Position numbers and translations under genes: made by a program | The notes under the pieces: generated by a model | Database searches by the model: none | What the model saw: only the letters and a program-made list of their open reading frames with translations | Told to the model about the DNA's origin: nothing | Source of the DNA: JACCTU01 sp963769665 | GTDB taxonomy: Bacteria > Actinomycetota > Thermoleophilia > Gaiellales > Gaiellaceae | NCBI GenBank assembly: GCA_963769665.1 | Contig: CAVYMQ010000003.1 | Coordinates: 2,108,001-2,172,000 of the forward strand | Direction: 5' to 3' | Length of the DNA stretch: 64,000 bases | In this document: positions 7,666 through 15,720 of the stretch, in pieces | How positions within the stretch are numbered: the stretch's first letter is position 1 | Layout of the letters: every line of letters begins with the position of its first letter

Positions 7666-8714
7666 GACGCGTCGCTCTGCTCGGAGCAACCGGTTCGATC
7701 GGCCGGCAGGCGATCGAGATCATCGAGGCGAACCCCGGGCTCGAGCTCGTCGCGGCGGCGTCGGGGTCGACGCCGCTCGACGGACTCGCCCCCTTGACGC
7801 AGGTCGGCGGGGACCTCACGGAGCTCCTCGAGCGCGCCGAGCCGGACGTCGTGCTCAACGCCGTCATGGGCTTCGCCGGACTTCCCGCGACGCTCTGGGC
7901 GCTCGAGCGCGGCGTGACGCTCGCGCTCGCGAACAAGGAGAGCCTGGTCGCAGCCGGCGACCTCGCCCTGGCGGCACGGGAGCGTGGGGGAGGGCTTCTG
8001 CTGCCGGTGGACAGCGAACACTCGGCGCTCTTCCAGTGCCTCGAGGGCCGCCGCGCCGAGGCGGTCGACTCGCTTGTCCTGACCGCGTCCGGGGGGCCGT
8101 TCCGCGGCCGGACGAGGGAGGAGCTCACCGACGTCACACCGGACGAGGCGCTCCAGCATCCGACCTGGCAGATGGGCCGTAAGATCACCGTGGACTCCGC
8201 CACCCTCGCGAACAAAGGGCTCGAACTGATCGAGGCGCACTTCCTGTTCGGCGTGGCGTACGAGAAGATCGACGTCGTCATCCACCCGACCTCCATCGTC
8301 CACGGCCTCGCGCGGTTCCGCGACGGCGCCTCACTCGCGCACCTCGGCCACCCGGACATGCGGGTGCCGATCTCGTTTGCGCTCACCTATCCGGAGCGCG
8401 CCGCAACGCCGGTGCAGCGGCTCGAGCTCGCGGGGGCGACCCTCGAGTTCGAGGAGCCCGACCTCGAGACGTTTCCGTTGCTGCGGCTCGCACGGGAAGC
8501 CGGGGAGCGTGGCGGAACCTTTCCCTGCGTGTTCAACGCCGCGAACGAGGTTGCGGTCGAGGCGTTTCTCGACGGTCGGCTCTCGTTCCTCGGGATTGCC
8601 GACGCCGTCGACGAAGCGCTCTCCGCGTCGGAAGGTGCGCCTGCCCGCGAGCTCGACGACCTCGTCCAGGCGGACGCGTCCGCGCGCAAAGTCGCCGCGG
8701 GGGCGAGCGCATGA
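7662..8714 (+). CDS. dxr: 1-deoxy-D-xylulose 5-phosphate reductoisomerase, compact form
   Basis: DXR makes MEP from DXP with NADPH. Clear motifs are LGATGSIGRQ (nucleotide loop), LALANKESLVAAG, the PVDSEHSALFQ metal/substrate block, ASGGPFRG, HPTWQMGRKITVDSATLANK and IEAHFLFG. At 350 residues it is shorter than the usual 380-400. The loss is local: between the first beta-strand region (AAASG) and EPDVVLNAVMG about 33 residues of the NADPH domain are missing, with no frameshift visible. All catalytic motifs remain, so it should be active. ispG lies two genes downstream. Confidence 0.94.
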   Translation: MRRVALLGATGSIGRQAIEIIEANPGLELVAAASGSTPLDGLAPLTQVGGDLTELLERAEPDVVLNAVMGFAGLPATLWALERGVTLALANKESLVAAGDLALAARERGGGLLLPVDSEHSALFQCLEGRRAEAVDSLVLTASGGPFRGRTREELTDVTPDEALQHPTWQMGRKITVDSATLANKGLELIEAHFLFGVAYEKIDVVIHPTSIVHGLARFRDGASLAHLGHPDMRVPISFALTYPERAATPVQRLELAGATLEFEEPDLETFPLLRLAREAGERGGTFPCVFNAANEVAVEAFLDGRLSFLGIADAVDEALSASEGAPARELDDLVQADASARKVAAGASA

Positions 8715-9931
8715 GCTGGCTCGTCGCGGTCCTCGGGCTCGCGTTCCTCGTCTTGATTCACGAAGCCGGTCACTTCTTCGCTGCACGCTCGCTCGGCATG
8801 CGGCCGCGTCGCTTCTACCTGGGCTTTCCGCCGGCGATCGCGAAAGTGAACCGCGGCGGGATCGAGTACGGGATCGGGGCGATCCCGCTCGGCGGCTACG
8901 TGAAGATTCCGGGCATGCATCGGCCCGCGCCGTCCGACCTGGACGCGCACCTCTCACGCGCGGTGCACGAAGCGCCGGAGTTGACGGGGTCCGTCGAGCG
9001 CATGAAGCGAAGGCTCGAGCGCGGCGAGTTCACTGAGGGCGTCGAGCTCTCGGCTCTCGAGGCCAGCATCAACGGGGTCGAGCTTTCGCCTCAGGCGCGC
9101 CGCAGCGCAGAGCGCGGGCTGAGCGACCTTCGCGACGGGCTCGGCAACGACGCGTACTGGCGTGCACGCACGTGGAAGCGGATCGCGGTCATCTTCGCCG
9201 GGCCCGGCACGAACCTCGTCTTTGCGATCGTGCTCCTCGCCATCGTGTTCGCGTTCGGGGTGCGAGTGGCCACGCTGAACGTGAGCGAGGTGCAGGCAGG
9301 CAGCCCGGCAGACCTCGCGGGCCTTCGCGTCGGAGATCGCATCGTCGGCGTCGACGGGCAACGGGTCGCGGAGTTCAACGAGGTGTACGACGCGGTGCAG
9401 CAGGCGGAGGGAACGCCGGTGACGATCGTCGTCGACCGCGGCGGCAGTACGCGCGTGATCCGCGTGACGCCGACGCACTACCTGGGCCAGAACTGGGCGG
9501 TCGGCTTCCGGCCGGGTGTGCGCTGGGAGCGCTACTCGCCCGGCGAGGCGATCGCGCTCTCGTTCGGCAGAACGTGGGAGGTGACGAAGGCGATCGGCAA
9601 CGGGTTCGCGCGCCTCGTCACTCCGGAAGGCCGTGAGGACATCTCGAGCCCCGTGGGGATCACGCGCGTATCGAGCCAAGCGGTCGACGTGGACTTCCGC
9701 GTCTACCTGCAGCTGCTCGCGTTCATCAGCCTGTCGCTGGCTCTGCTCAACTTGCTGCCGCTGCTTCCGCTAGACGGTGGACACATCGCCTTCTCGATCG
9801 TCGAGGGCCTACGCGGCCGCGCCGTCGGACGCGAGGTCTACGAACGGGTTTCCGTGATCGGGATCGCGCTCGTCCTGATGCTGTTCTTCATCGGCCTGTC
9901 GAACGATCTGGGCGGCAACGGCCCTGGCTAG
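8711..9931 (+). CDS. Site-2 protease family zinc metalloprotease (RseP/Rip1-like)
   Basis: This is a membrane-embedded M50 protease. Helix 1 holds the zinc motif HEAGH (about residues 18-22), a PDZ domain sits at about 190-270 (VQAGSPADLAGLRVGDRIVG), and the third metal ligand lies in NLLPLLPLDGGH. The 406 residues include an insertion of about 85 residues between the first helices and the PDZ domain. Actinobacterial homologues (Rip1) cleave anti-sigma factors; substrates here are unknown. The dxr-rseP-ispG order is widespread in actinobacteria. Confidence 0.92.
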   Translation: MSWLVAVLGLAFLVLIHEAGHFFAARSLGMRPRRFYLGFPPAIAKVNRGGIEYGIGAIPLGGYVKIPGMHRPAPSDLDAHLSRAVHEAPELTGSVERMKRRLERGEFTEGVELSALEASINGVELSPQARRSAERGLSDLRDGLGNDAYWRARTWKRIAVIFAGPGTNLVFAIVLLAIVFAFGVRVATLNVSEVQAGSPADLAGLRVGDRIVGVDGQRVAEFNEVYDAVQQAEGTPVTIVVDRGGSTRVIRVTPTHYLGQNWAVGFRPGVRWERYSPGEAIALSFGRTWEVTKAIGNGFARLVTPEGREDISSPVGITRVSSQAVDVDFRVYLQLLAFISLSLALLNLLPLLPLDGGHIAFSIVEGLRGRAVGREVYERVSVIGIALVLMLFFIGLSNDLGGNGPG

Positions 9932-9942
9932 ACTGGCTGCGG

Positions 9943-11076
9943 ATGGCCAGTGAGCGCGGTATCAAAGTAGGCAACGTCTCGATCGGCGGTGGAGCACCGG
10001 TGGTGCTCCAGTCGATGACGCTGACGCCGACGCGCGACGTCCAGGCGACGATCGCCCAGATCGCGGCGCTCGCCGACGCGGGTTGTGAGCTCGTTCGCTG
10101 CGCCGTGCCGAAGACCGAGGACGCCGAGGCGCTCCGCATGATCGTCCGGCTCAGCCCGCTGCCGGTGATCGCCGACATCCACTTCAACGCGAGCCTCGCG
10201 CTCAAGGCGATCGACGCGGGCGTCGCAGCCGTTCGGATCAACCCCGGCAACATCGGCGGACCCGATCGCGTCGCGGAGGTCGTCACGGCAGCGAAGGCGG
10301 CAGGCATCTCGATGCGGATCGGCGCGAACTCCGGCTCGCTGCCGAAGCACCTGCACGAGCTGGCGCAGGACGACCAGGCGGAAGCGCTCGTCGCCGCGGC
10401 GCTCGAGGAAGTGGAGCTGCTCGAGAAGCTCGACTACTTCGACTTCAAGATCTCGGTCAAGTCGACGCACGTGCCGACGATGATCCGCGCGTATCGGATG
10501 CTCTCCGCGAAGGTGCCCTACCCGTTGCACCTCGGCGTCACGGAAGCAGGCACGCCGTTCTCGGGCTCCATCCGCAGCGCGATCGGGATCGGCTCGCTGC
10601 TCGCGGACGGCATCGGTGACACGCTGCGGGTCAGCCTCACCGCCGACCCGGTGAAGGAGATCGAGGTCGCGTGGGAGATCCTCAAGGCGCTCGGCCTGCG
10701 CGAGCGCGGCCCGATCATGATCGCGTGCCCGAGCTGCGGGCGCGACAACGTCGGCGTCTGGAACCTCGCCGAGAAGGTCGAGGAGCGCCTGAAGGAGTAT
10801 CCGCAGCACTTCGAGGTCGCGGTGATGGGCTGCGCGGTGAACGGACCGGGAGAGGCAGGTGACGCCGACTTCGGGATCGCAGGCGGCCGCGATACCGGCT
10901 TCCTCTACGCGCATGGCCGCGTGCTGAAGAAGGTGAGCTCCGACATCCTCGTGGACGAGCTCTTCTTCGAGATCGACCGGTGGATCGAGGGCGGCATGCA
11001 CCGTCCGAAGCGGCTGAAGATGGCGAAGCCGGCGGCGCTCGCGATGGCCGAGGCGTCGCTGATTCCGCTCGATTAG
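9943..11076 (+). CDS. ispG: (E)-4-hydroxy-3-methylbut-2-enyl-diphosphate synthase
   Basis: IspG reduces MEcPP to HMBPP with a 4Fe-4S cluster, the penultimate MEP step. The 377-residue sequence has the TIM-barrel N-terminal part (VLQSMTLTPTRDV, RINPGNIGG) and the cluster domain with CPSCGRDNVG and GCAVNGPGE, giving the three cysteine ligands. It starts 11 bp after rseP with ATG. With dxr and uppS it supplies and uses isoprenoids in one transcription unit. Confidence 0.97.
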   Translation: MASERGIKVGNVSIGGGAPVVLQSMTLTPTRDVQATIAQIAALADAGCELVRCAVPKTEDAEALRMIVRLSPLPVIADIHFNASLALKAIDAGVAAVRINPGNIGGPDRVAEVVTAAKAAGISMRIGANSGSLPKHLHELAQDDQAEALVAAALEEVELLEKLDYFDFKISVKSTHVPTMIRAYRMLSAKVPYPLHLGVTEAGTPFSGSIRSAIGIGSLLADGIGDTLRVSLTADPVKEIEVAWEILKALGLRERGPIMIACPSCGRDNVGVWNLAEKVEERLKEYPQHFEVAVMGCAVNGPGEAGDADFGIAGGRDTGFLYAHGRVLKKVSSDILVDELFFEIDRWIEGGMHRPKRLKMAKPAALAMAEASLIPLD

Positions 11077-11090
11077 CCTGCCGAGGCAAC

Positions 11091-12743
11091 GTGCGCGCCT
11101 CACAACTCTTCCTACCGACCCTGCGCGACGCTCCCGCCGACGCGGAGGCCGCGAGCCACAAGCTGCTGGTGCGTGGCGGGTTCATCCGACAGGTGAGCGC
11201 CGGCTTCTGGTCGTTCCTCCCGCTCGGTTGGCGGGTTCACGAGAAGGTCGTCCGGATCGTCCGCGAGGAGATGAACGCGATCGGCGGGCAGGAGATGTTC
11301 ATGCCGGTCGTGACGCCGGCAGAGCTCTGGCAGGCGACCGGGCGCTATGACATCCCCGAGCTCTGGAAGGTGGAGGACCGCAACGGTCGCCCCTTCGTCC
11401 TCGCGCTGACGCACGAGGAGACGATTGCGTTCCATGCGCGCGAGCTGCAGTCGTACAAGCAGCTGCCGCAGATCCTCTACCACGTCCAGACGAAGGTGCG
11501 CGACGAGCCGCGTCCGCGCGGAGCTTTGCTCCGCGTGCGCGAGTTCGTGATGAAGGACGCCTACTCGTTCGACCGTGACGACGAGGGCCTCGGCGTCAGC
11601 TTTCGCAAGCACTTCGACGCGTACAACCGGATGTTCGAGCGCTGCGAGCTCGAAACCTATGCCGTGCAAGCGGAGTCGGGGATGATGGGCGGCGACGAGT
11701 CGATCGACTACCTCGCACCGGCGGGGTCGGGCGAGAACGTGCTCGTCACGTGCGAACGGGGGGACTACGCGGCCGACCTCGAGATCGCGCGCGGCATTCC
11801 GCGTGCGCCGGAGTTTCCGGAGTCGCTCGCAGCTCCTGCCGAAGTCGAGACACCCGGCGTCGGCACAATCGAGGGTCTGGCGGAGTTCCTCGGCATCGAC
11901 GCCGCCGCGACGTCCAAGGCCATGCCGGTCGTCCGGGACGGCGCGGTCGTCCTGGCGCTCGTGCGTGGCGACGACCGGTTGGAGGAGGCGAAGCTCGCCT
12001 CCCTGCTCGGCGGCGACATCCGACTCGCGACGGAAGACGAGATCCGCTCGGCCTTCGGGGCCGACCCGGGCTCGCTCGGCCCGGTCGGCTGGGCGGGCGA
12101 GATCGTCGCCGACGATGCGCTCCGGGAGGGCCAGTTCGTGGCCGGGGCGAACCGGACCGGTTGGCATCTCCGCGGCGTCGAGCACGGCCGCGACTTCGAG
12201 GCCCGCTTTGCGGACATCCGACAGTCGCAAGACGGCGACGCGTGCCCGGAGTGCGGCGGCCGGCTCGGCTTTCAGACGGCGATCGAGGTTGGGCACATCT
12301 TCAAGCTGGGCACCAAGTACTCGGTGGGGCTCGGGGTGACCTACCTAGACGAAAACGGCAAGGAGCAGCCCATCGTGATGGGCTCGTACGGCGTCGGTCC
12401 TGGTCGCGTGATGGCGGCCGCGGTCGAGCAGCACCACGACGAGCACGGGATCATCTGGCCGCGGGCGATCGCACCGTACGACGTGCACATCGTCACGCTG
12501 CCGGGGCTGGACGAGCAGGGCGAGGCCGTCGCCTCAGCGCTCGAGGCGGAAGGGCGCGAGGTGCTCTACGACGACCGCGCGCAGCGCGCGGGGGAGAAGT
12601 TCGCGGACGCCGACCTCCTCGGCTGCCCGACGCGCATCACCGTCGGCAAGAAGACGCTCGAGGACGGCGCGGTCGACGTGCGAGACCGGTCGACCGGCGA
12701 GGAGCGCCGCGTCCCGATGGCCGAGCTCGGAGCGTTCCCATAA
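11091..12743 (+). CDS. proS: Prolyl-tRNA synthetase
   Basis: This class II synthetase charges tRNA-Pro. The 550-residue protein is the bacterial type. Motif 1 is FIRQVSAGFWSFLPLGWRV, motif 2 lies around LRVREFVMKDAYSF, and an editing insertion spans about 225-385 (TSKAMPVV...). Motif 3 is GSYGVGPGRVMAA, followed by the anticodon-binding domain. I chose GTG 11091, 14 bp after ispG, because longer readings enter ispG. The stop TAA shares a base with the next ATG. A tRNA-Pro gene lies 1.7 kb downstream. Confidence 0.97.
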   Translation: MRASQLFLPTLRDAPADAEAASHKLLVRGGFIRQVSAGFWSFLPLGWRVHEKVVRIVREEMNAIGGQEMFMPVVTPAELWQATGRYDIPELWKVEDRNGRPFVLALTHEETIAFHARELQSYKQLPQILYHVQTKVRDEPRPRGALLRVREFVMKDAYSFDRDDEGLGVSFRKHFDAYNRMFERCELETYAVQAESGMMGGDESIDYLAPAGSGENVLVTCERGDYAADLEIARGIPRAPEFPESLAAPAEVETPGVGTIEGLAEFLGIDAAATSKAMPVVRDGAVVLALVRGDDRLEEAKLASLLGGDIRLATEDEIRSAFGADPGSLGPVGWAGEIVADDALREGQFVAGANRTGWHLRGVEHGRDFEARFADIRQSQDGDACPECGGRLGFQTAIEVGHIFKLGTKYSVGLGVTYLDENGKEQPIVMGSYGVGPGRVMAAAVEQHHDEHGIIWPRAIAPYDVHIVTLPGLDEQGEAVASALEAEGREVLYDDRAQRAGEKFADADLLGCPTRITVGKKTLEDGAVDVRDRSTGEERRVPMAELGAFP

Positions 12744-13039
12744 TGGCGCGCCGCCGTCGCTTCTCGACCGAGCCGTTCGGCGCGACGATCGAGCGTCTGA
12801 TGGACGAAAGCGGCACGACGTACCGTGGCCTCGCGGACAAGACCGGTTTGTCGGCCGGCTACCTCAACCACCTCGTGCACGGCAACCGGCCCGTCCCCTC
12901 GAACGACGTGATGAAGGCGCTCGCGGGCGCACTCGGCGTCGACGCCGAGCACTTCCGCGAGTACCGCCTTCGTGTGATCACCGACCGGCTCGAGGCGATG
13001 CCCGAGATGATCGACCGCCTCTACAAGCGTTTCAGCTAG
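12743..13039 (+). CDS. Small XRE-type helix-turn-helix protein
   Basis: The 98-residue protein has a Cro/CI-type HTH (TYRGLADKTGLSAGYLNHLVHGNRPVPSNDVMKALAGALGV is read in pieces at about residues 30-70), a basic N-terminus and a short C-terminal helix. It directly overlaps the proS stop (TAATG), so it is probably cotranscribed with the MEP run; what it regulates is unknown. Its TAG overlaps the TAG of the convergent HU gene inside a CTAG palindrome. Confidence 0.8.
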   Translation: MARRRRFSTEPFGATIERLMDESGTTYRGLADKTGLSAGYLNHLVHGNRPVPSNDVMKALAGALGVDAEHFREYRLRVITDRLEAMPEMIDRLYKRFS

Positions 13040-13362
13040 CCGAGGACGCGCTTCGCCTTTTGCACCGAGGGCAGTGCGCCCTTCGCCTTGGTGAGGGCAC
13101 GCGCCTTCACGTCGACGGACTCGGGCTTCGCGGAAATCGTGATCTCTTCGCCGGTGGCGGGGTTGCGGCCGGGCCGCGCAGGGCGGGCAGGCTTGAGGCG
13201 AACGGTCAGCTGGACGACGCCGCCGATCTTGACCTTCTCCGCCTCGCCGATCTGCTCGAGGATGACCTCTTCGAGCGCGGTGAGGGCCTTCTTCGCGTCC
13301 GCACGCGTGAGATCGGCCTTTTCGGCGATCGCGTCGGCGAGCTGCGTTTGAGTCAGAGCCAT
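13036..13362 (-). CDS. HU family DNA-binding protein
   Basis: The 108-residue protein is a histone-like HU/IHF family member that bends and compacts DNA as a dimer. It has MALTQTQLADAIAEKADLT, GEAEKVKIGGVVQLTVR, and the DNA-arm motif RPGRNPATGEEI. A basic C-terminal stretch of about 20 residues (KARALTKAKGALPSVQKAK) exceeds the canonical 90-residue HU, less than in mycobacterial HupB. AGGAGA precedes the ATG on the minus strand. Confidence 0.93.
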   Translation of the reverse strand: MALTQTQLADAIAEKADLTRADAKKALTALEEVILEQIGEAEKVKIGGVVQLTVRLKPARPARPGRNPATGEEITISAKPESVDVKARALTKAKGALPSVQKAKRVLG

Positions 13363-13456
13363 GTGGATTCTCCTGGTCGGTGGGGCACTGGGCGGAATTG
13401 AACTTACCGCGGCGGACGACGCGGGGAGGTAAGGAACGGCTCCTCCGGGCGCACTC

Positions 13457-13486
13457 AGCCCTCAGATACCCGAAATGAGGAGGGCT
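13457..13486 (+). promoter_or_regulatory. Hairpin covering the SD of the small LuxR gene
   Basis: AGCCCTC (13457-13463) pairs with GAGGGCT (13480-13486). The 3' arm contains part of the Shine-Dalgarno GAGGAGGG (13477-13484) of the gene starting at GTG 13489. Folding would mask the ribosome-binding site. It could also act as a terminator-like element because TTT follows the stem. Confidence 0.35.
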
Positions 13487-13488
13487 TT

Positions 13489-13758
13489 GTGCCGTACGGA
13501 GACTGGATCAACGAGTTCCCGACCGGGTTCTTCCTGGTCGAACGACCCGAGAATACGCCCGCAACACCACTCCCGCATCTCACTCCGCGCCAGGTGGAGG
13601 TGCTTCGTCTTCTCGGGCAAGGCCGCTCCACGAAGCTGATCGCCGCCGAGCTCCACCTGAGCATCGAAACAGTCAGGAACCACATCCGCCGTTTCTTTCA
13701 GGCCCTCGGCGCCAACTCCCGACTCGAAGCCGTCGCAGCCGCCCGCGTCGCAGGTTGA
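13489..13758 (+). CDS. Small LuxR/GerE-type helix-turn-helix protein
   Basis: The 89-residue protein consists almost only of a GerE DNA-binding domain: LTPRQVEVLRLLGQGRSTK, then IAAELHLSIETVRNHIRRFF, then LGANSRLEAVAAARVAG. About 30 residues precede it, with no receiver or sensor domain. The start is GTG 13489 behind a strong GAGGAGGG. Stand-alone GerE proteins of this type are common in actinobacteria and their ligands, if any, are unknown. A second, interrupted GerE copy lies at 14083-14301. Confidence 0.8.
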   Translation: MPYGDWINEFPTGFFLVERPENTPATPLPHLTPRQVEVLRLLGQGRSTKLIAAELHLSIETVRNHIRRFFQALGANSRLEAVAAARVAG

Positions 13759-13776
13759 CCCAACTGTGTCTGGCGA

Positions 13777-13858
13777 CAGGGTCCCCGCCACCCGTACATT
13801 CGTCTCATCGAACCTGCGGCAGCCTGCCGCCGGGTAGGGCTTTACCGAGAGGACCCTG
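13777..13858 (+). ncRNA. Candidate cis-acting structured RNA
   Basis: A perfect 8-bp outer stem, CAGGGTCC (13777-13784) with GGACCCTG (13851-13858), encloses 66 nt. Inside are a GCGGCAG/CTGCCGC hairpin (13816-13830) and a small CGGGTA/TACCG hairpin (13831-13847). The likely SD GAGAGGA (13847-13853), 8 nt before ATG 13862, is partly locked in the outer stem. This is the layout of a translational riboswitch or attenuator, but I do not recognise the class. Confidence 0.4.
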
Positions 13859-13861
13859 AAG

Positions 13862-14086
13862 ATGTTGAAGGGAAGGCGTTCCCCGCAGGTGGACGCGTGA
13901 ACTGGCGCGACAAGCCGAGCGCACGGAACCGCTTTCCCCGCCCGGAAGGACCGAACCGAGGGCACGACGGTAGGCGGCGTAAGGCTCGCGCTCGTGCTGA
14001 CGATCGTCGCGGCGATCGCGCTCGTCGTCATCGTCGGCACCGCACGCGCCGACGCGACGACGACCGAGTGGGCGGTGTCGCGATGA
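13862..14086 (+). pseudogene. Small membrane/secreted peptide ORF broken by a TGA
   Basis: ATG 13862 has a good SD but the frame stops after 12 codons at TGA 13898-13900. The same frame then stays open to TGA 14084-14086 and encodes a convincing hydrophobic helix (LALVLTIVAAIALVVIVGTA) ending in an ARA cleavage-like site, with no standard start of its own before GTG at the helix. The alternative GTG 13897 frame (MNWRDKPSARNR...) overlaps the TGA and would need a frameshift to reach the helix. Either the gene has decayed or it is recoded. Confidence 0.35.
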
Positions 14087-14301
14087 GCGCGTTGACGAAG
14101 CTGTAGAGGATGGTGCTCCGCTGTGCCTCGTACAGGCTAACCACCGACGAGACGGCGACGAAGCTGTTGCGCTCGCGGGCGATGGTGAAGCACGACCGGA
14201 CGAGCGTCCTCATGAAGCTCCGCGCGAGCAATATCACTCACGCCGTCGCACTCGCCTACGAGGGCGGCATCTTCGGGCAGCTGGTCGAGGAGCCAGCGTG
14301 A
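14083..14301 (+). pseudogene. LuxR/GerE helix-turn-helix ORF with an in-frame amber
   Basis: Reading from ATG 14083 gives MSALTKL, then TAG (14104-14106), then RMVLRCASYRLTTDETA and on through VKHDRTSVLMKLRASN and THAVALAYEGGIFG. Aligned with the GerE consensus 'LT.RE..VL', the TAG sits exactly at the conserved glutamate, so one base change (GAG to TAG) would explain it. A restart at ATG 14110 would give 63 residues lacking the first helix cap. Its start overlaps the previous stop (ATGA) and its stop overlaps the next GTG. Confidence 0.55.
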
Positions 14302-14510
14302 GGCGCGCGATCACCGGCGCTGCGATCCTCGTTGGCGTCTTCCTGCTCGCCCCGTTCGTCGGTGCCGCGGTCCTCGGGTACTTGCTGGCGAGCAGGGCGT
14401 CTCGACGGCGATTCGCTAGCATCCGGCCTCGCGGGGCGTGGCGCAGCCTGGTTAGCGCGCCAGTCTGGGGGACTGGAGGTCCCGAGTTCGAATCTCGGCG
14501 CCCCGATTAG
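14298..14510 (+). CDS. Possible small single-span membrane protein running into tRNA-Pro
   Basis: GTG 14298 overlaps the preceding stop (GTGA) and opens a 70-codon frame whose first 35 residues form a clear transmembrane helix (AAILVGVFLLAPFVGAAVLG) with basic flanks. The second half is read through the tRNA gene and ends four bases after it, so that part is unlikely to be selected protein sequence. It may be a remnant or a genuine small protein whose tail was replaced. No homologue is recognised. Confidence 0.3.
   Translation: MRRAITGAAILVGVFLLAPFVGAAVLGYLLASRASRRRFASIRPRGAWRSLVSAPVWGTGGPEFESRRPD
14432..14506 (+). tRNA. tRNA-Pro (anticodon GGG)
   Basis: The cloverleaf is complete. Acceptor arms are CGGGGCG (14432-14438) and CGCCCCG (14499-14505) with discriminator A14506. 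The D-arm is GCGC...GCGC. The anticodon stem is CCAGT/ACTGG with loop CTGGGGG and anticodon GGG at 14467-14469. The T-arm is CCGAG-TTCGAAT-CTCGG. CCA is not encoded. It reads proline codon CCC, common in this GC-rich genome. Confidence 0.96.
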
Positions 14511-14518
14511 CTGGAGGA

Positions 14519-14563
14519 GAGGGGGCTTGGACGCCCTGCGGCACGGCGGCCAGAGGCCCCCTC
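14519..14563 (+). terminator. Hairpin downstream of tRNA-Pro
   Basis: GAGGGGGC (14519-14526) pairs with GCCCCCTC (14556-14563) over a 29-nt loop that can form a smaller GCC/GGC stem. It lies 12 nt after the tRNA and could terminate or process its transcript. No T-tract follows. The remainder up to 14702 shows nothing else I can name. Confidence 0.4.
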
Positions 14564-14702
14564 ACGCGCCGCAGTAGCGCAACCCGACTCGTCTGCCCGC
14601 TTCGGGGGCGACTCAACCACCGCGCCGCAAGATCGGCCGCGGGAGGGGGTCTATAGCTCTGCCTCGGGGGGCTGCGGCCTTCCCGGGGCATCCATTCCGT
14701 GG

Positions 14703-15698
14703 TCAGCCGAACACGTCGGCTGAGGCTCCGAACACGAGGGCGGCGACCACGTCGTCGCTCTCGACTCCTTCGAGCGACCGGTGCGCGAGGTCGACCTCGA
14801 CTTCCGGCCACGCATCGAGGCCGAGTGACCATCCGCCTTCGTCGCGGCCGATGCGCAGCAGCTCGTCCAGCGGGATCACGTTCCGGCGTCCGCTCTGCCG
14901 TCGCCCGATTCCCTCGAGCTCGCGAAGCTCCTCGAGCGGGTCGATGCGAACGTTCGAGTCCGAGCCGATGCAGAGCGCGATCCCTCGCGCGCGCACGCGC
15001 TCGACCGGCAGGAAGCCGTCACCGAGGTTCGCCTCCGTCGTCGGGCAGACGCAGATCCTCGCGCCGGCGTCGGCGAGCAGGTCGAGCTCTGCGCCGTTGG
15101 CGTGCGTCGCGTGCACGACGGTCGTCCGTTCCCCGAGGCAACCCGTGCGCGCGAGCAACTCGATCGGCCGAACGCCGTGCTCCGCTACGCACTCCTCGAT
15201 CTCGCGCGGCTGCTCGTCGGCGTGCACGTGCAATGGCAGCCCCTCGCGCGCGGCGTACGCGCCGAGCTCCTCGAGCCAGTCACTTGGGCACGCCCGGACA
15301 GAATGCGGGGCGACGCCGACGCGCACGCCCTCGGCGCGCAGCTCCTCGAGCTCGCTCAGATACGCGGCGACCGACTCCTGCCGAAAACGCTCGATCCCGC
15401 CGCGCGCGTACGCGACGTGGAGCAGCACGAGCTCCACGCCCGCCGCTTCCGCCGCCTCGGCGGCCGCTCGCCCCTCGGCGAGGCCCAGGTAGTGGAATTC
15501 GCCTACAGCCGTGAAGCCCGCACCGCGCATCTCCCGGTAGACGCGCGCGTAGGACTCCCTGACGAGCTCCGGGGTCTGCCGGGACGCCTCCTCGAGCATC
15601 AGCTCCCGCCAGGCCCAGAAGTCGCCGCCCTCGGCGCGCCCTCTGAGCGCGCGCTGGAAGGCGTGGGAGTGGGCGTTGACGAACCCGGGGAGCCGCAC
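14703..15698 (-). CDS. hutF: Formimidoylglutamate deiminase-like amidohydrolase, short form
   Basis: The sequence matches HutF, which deiminates N-formimino-glutamate in histidine degradation. Matching stretches are VNAHSHAFQRALRG (HxH metal site), FWAWRELM, AEFHYLGL, GVAPHSVRA, LHVHADEQP, VVHATHAN, CPTTEANLGDGF and GSDSNVRIDPLEELR. From GTG 15698 the protein is 331 residues and begins almost at the HxH motif. The usual N-terminal composite beta-domain of about 50 residues is absent, and the only longer start (GTG 15728) would overlap pgsA. No other hut genes are nearby. Confidence 0.75.
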   Translation of the reverse strand: MRLPGFVNAHSHAFQRALRGRAEGGDFWAWRELMLEEASRQTPELVRESYARVYREMRGAGFTAVGEFHYLGLAEGRAAAEAAEAAGVELVLLHVAYARGGIERFRQESVAAYLSELEELRAEGVRVGVAPHSVRACPSDWLEELGAYAAREGLPLHVHADEQPREIEECVAEHGVRPIELLARTGCLGERTTVVHATHANGAELDLLADAGARICVCPTTEANLGDGFLPVERVRARGIALCIGSDSNVRIDPLEELRELEGIGRRQSGRRNVIPLDELLRIGRDEGGWSLGLDAWPEVEVDLAHRSLEGVESDDVVAALVFGASADVFG

Positions 15699-15720
15699 GG
15701 CGAGGACTATCCTCTCCGAT

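Noticed and set aside
13801..13861. c-di-GMP-I (GEMM) riboswitch
   Set aside because: The GGTA...TACC hairpin is suggestive, but the conserved GCAAAGCC-type core is not present.
14452..14832. 126-codon minus-strand frame beginning upstream of tRNA-Pro
   Set aside because: Its C-terminus is the antisense translation of the tRNA (GAEIRTRDLQSPRLAR), a well-known false protein, and the rest is arginine-rich shadow sequence.
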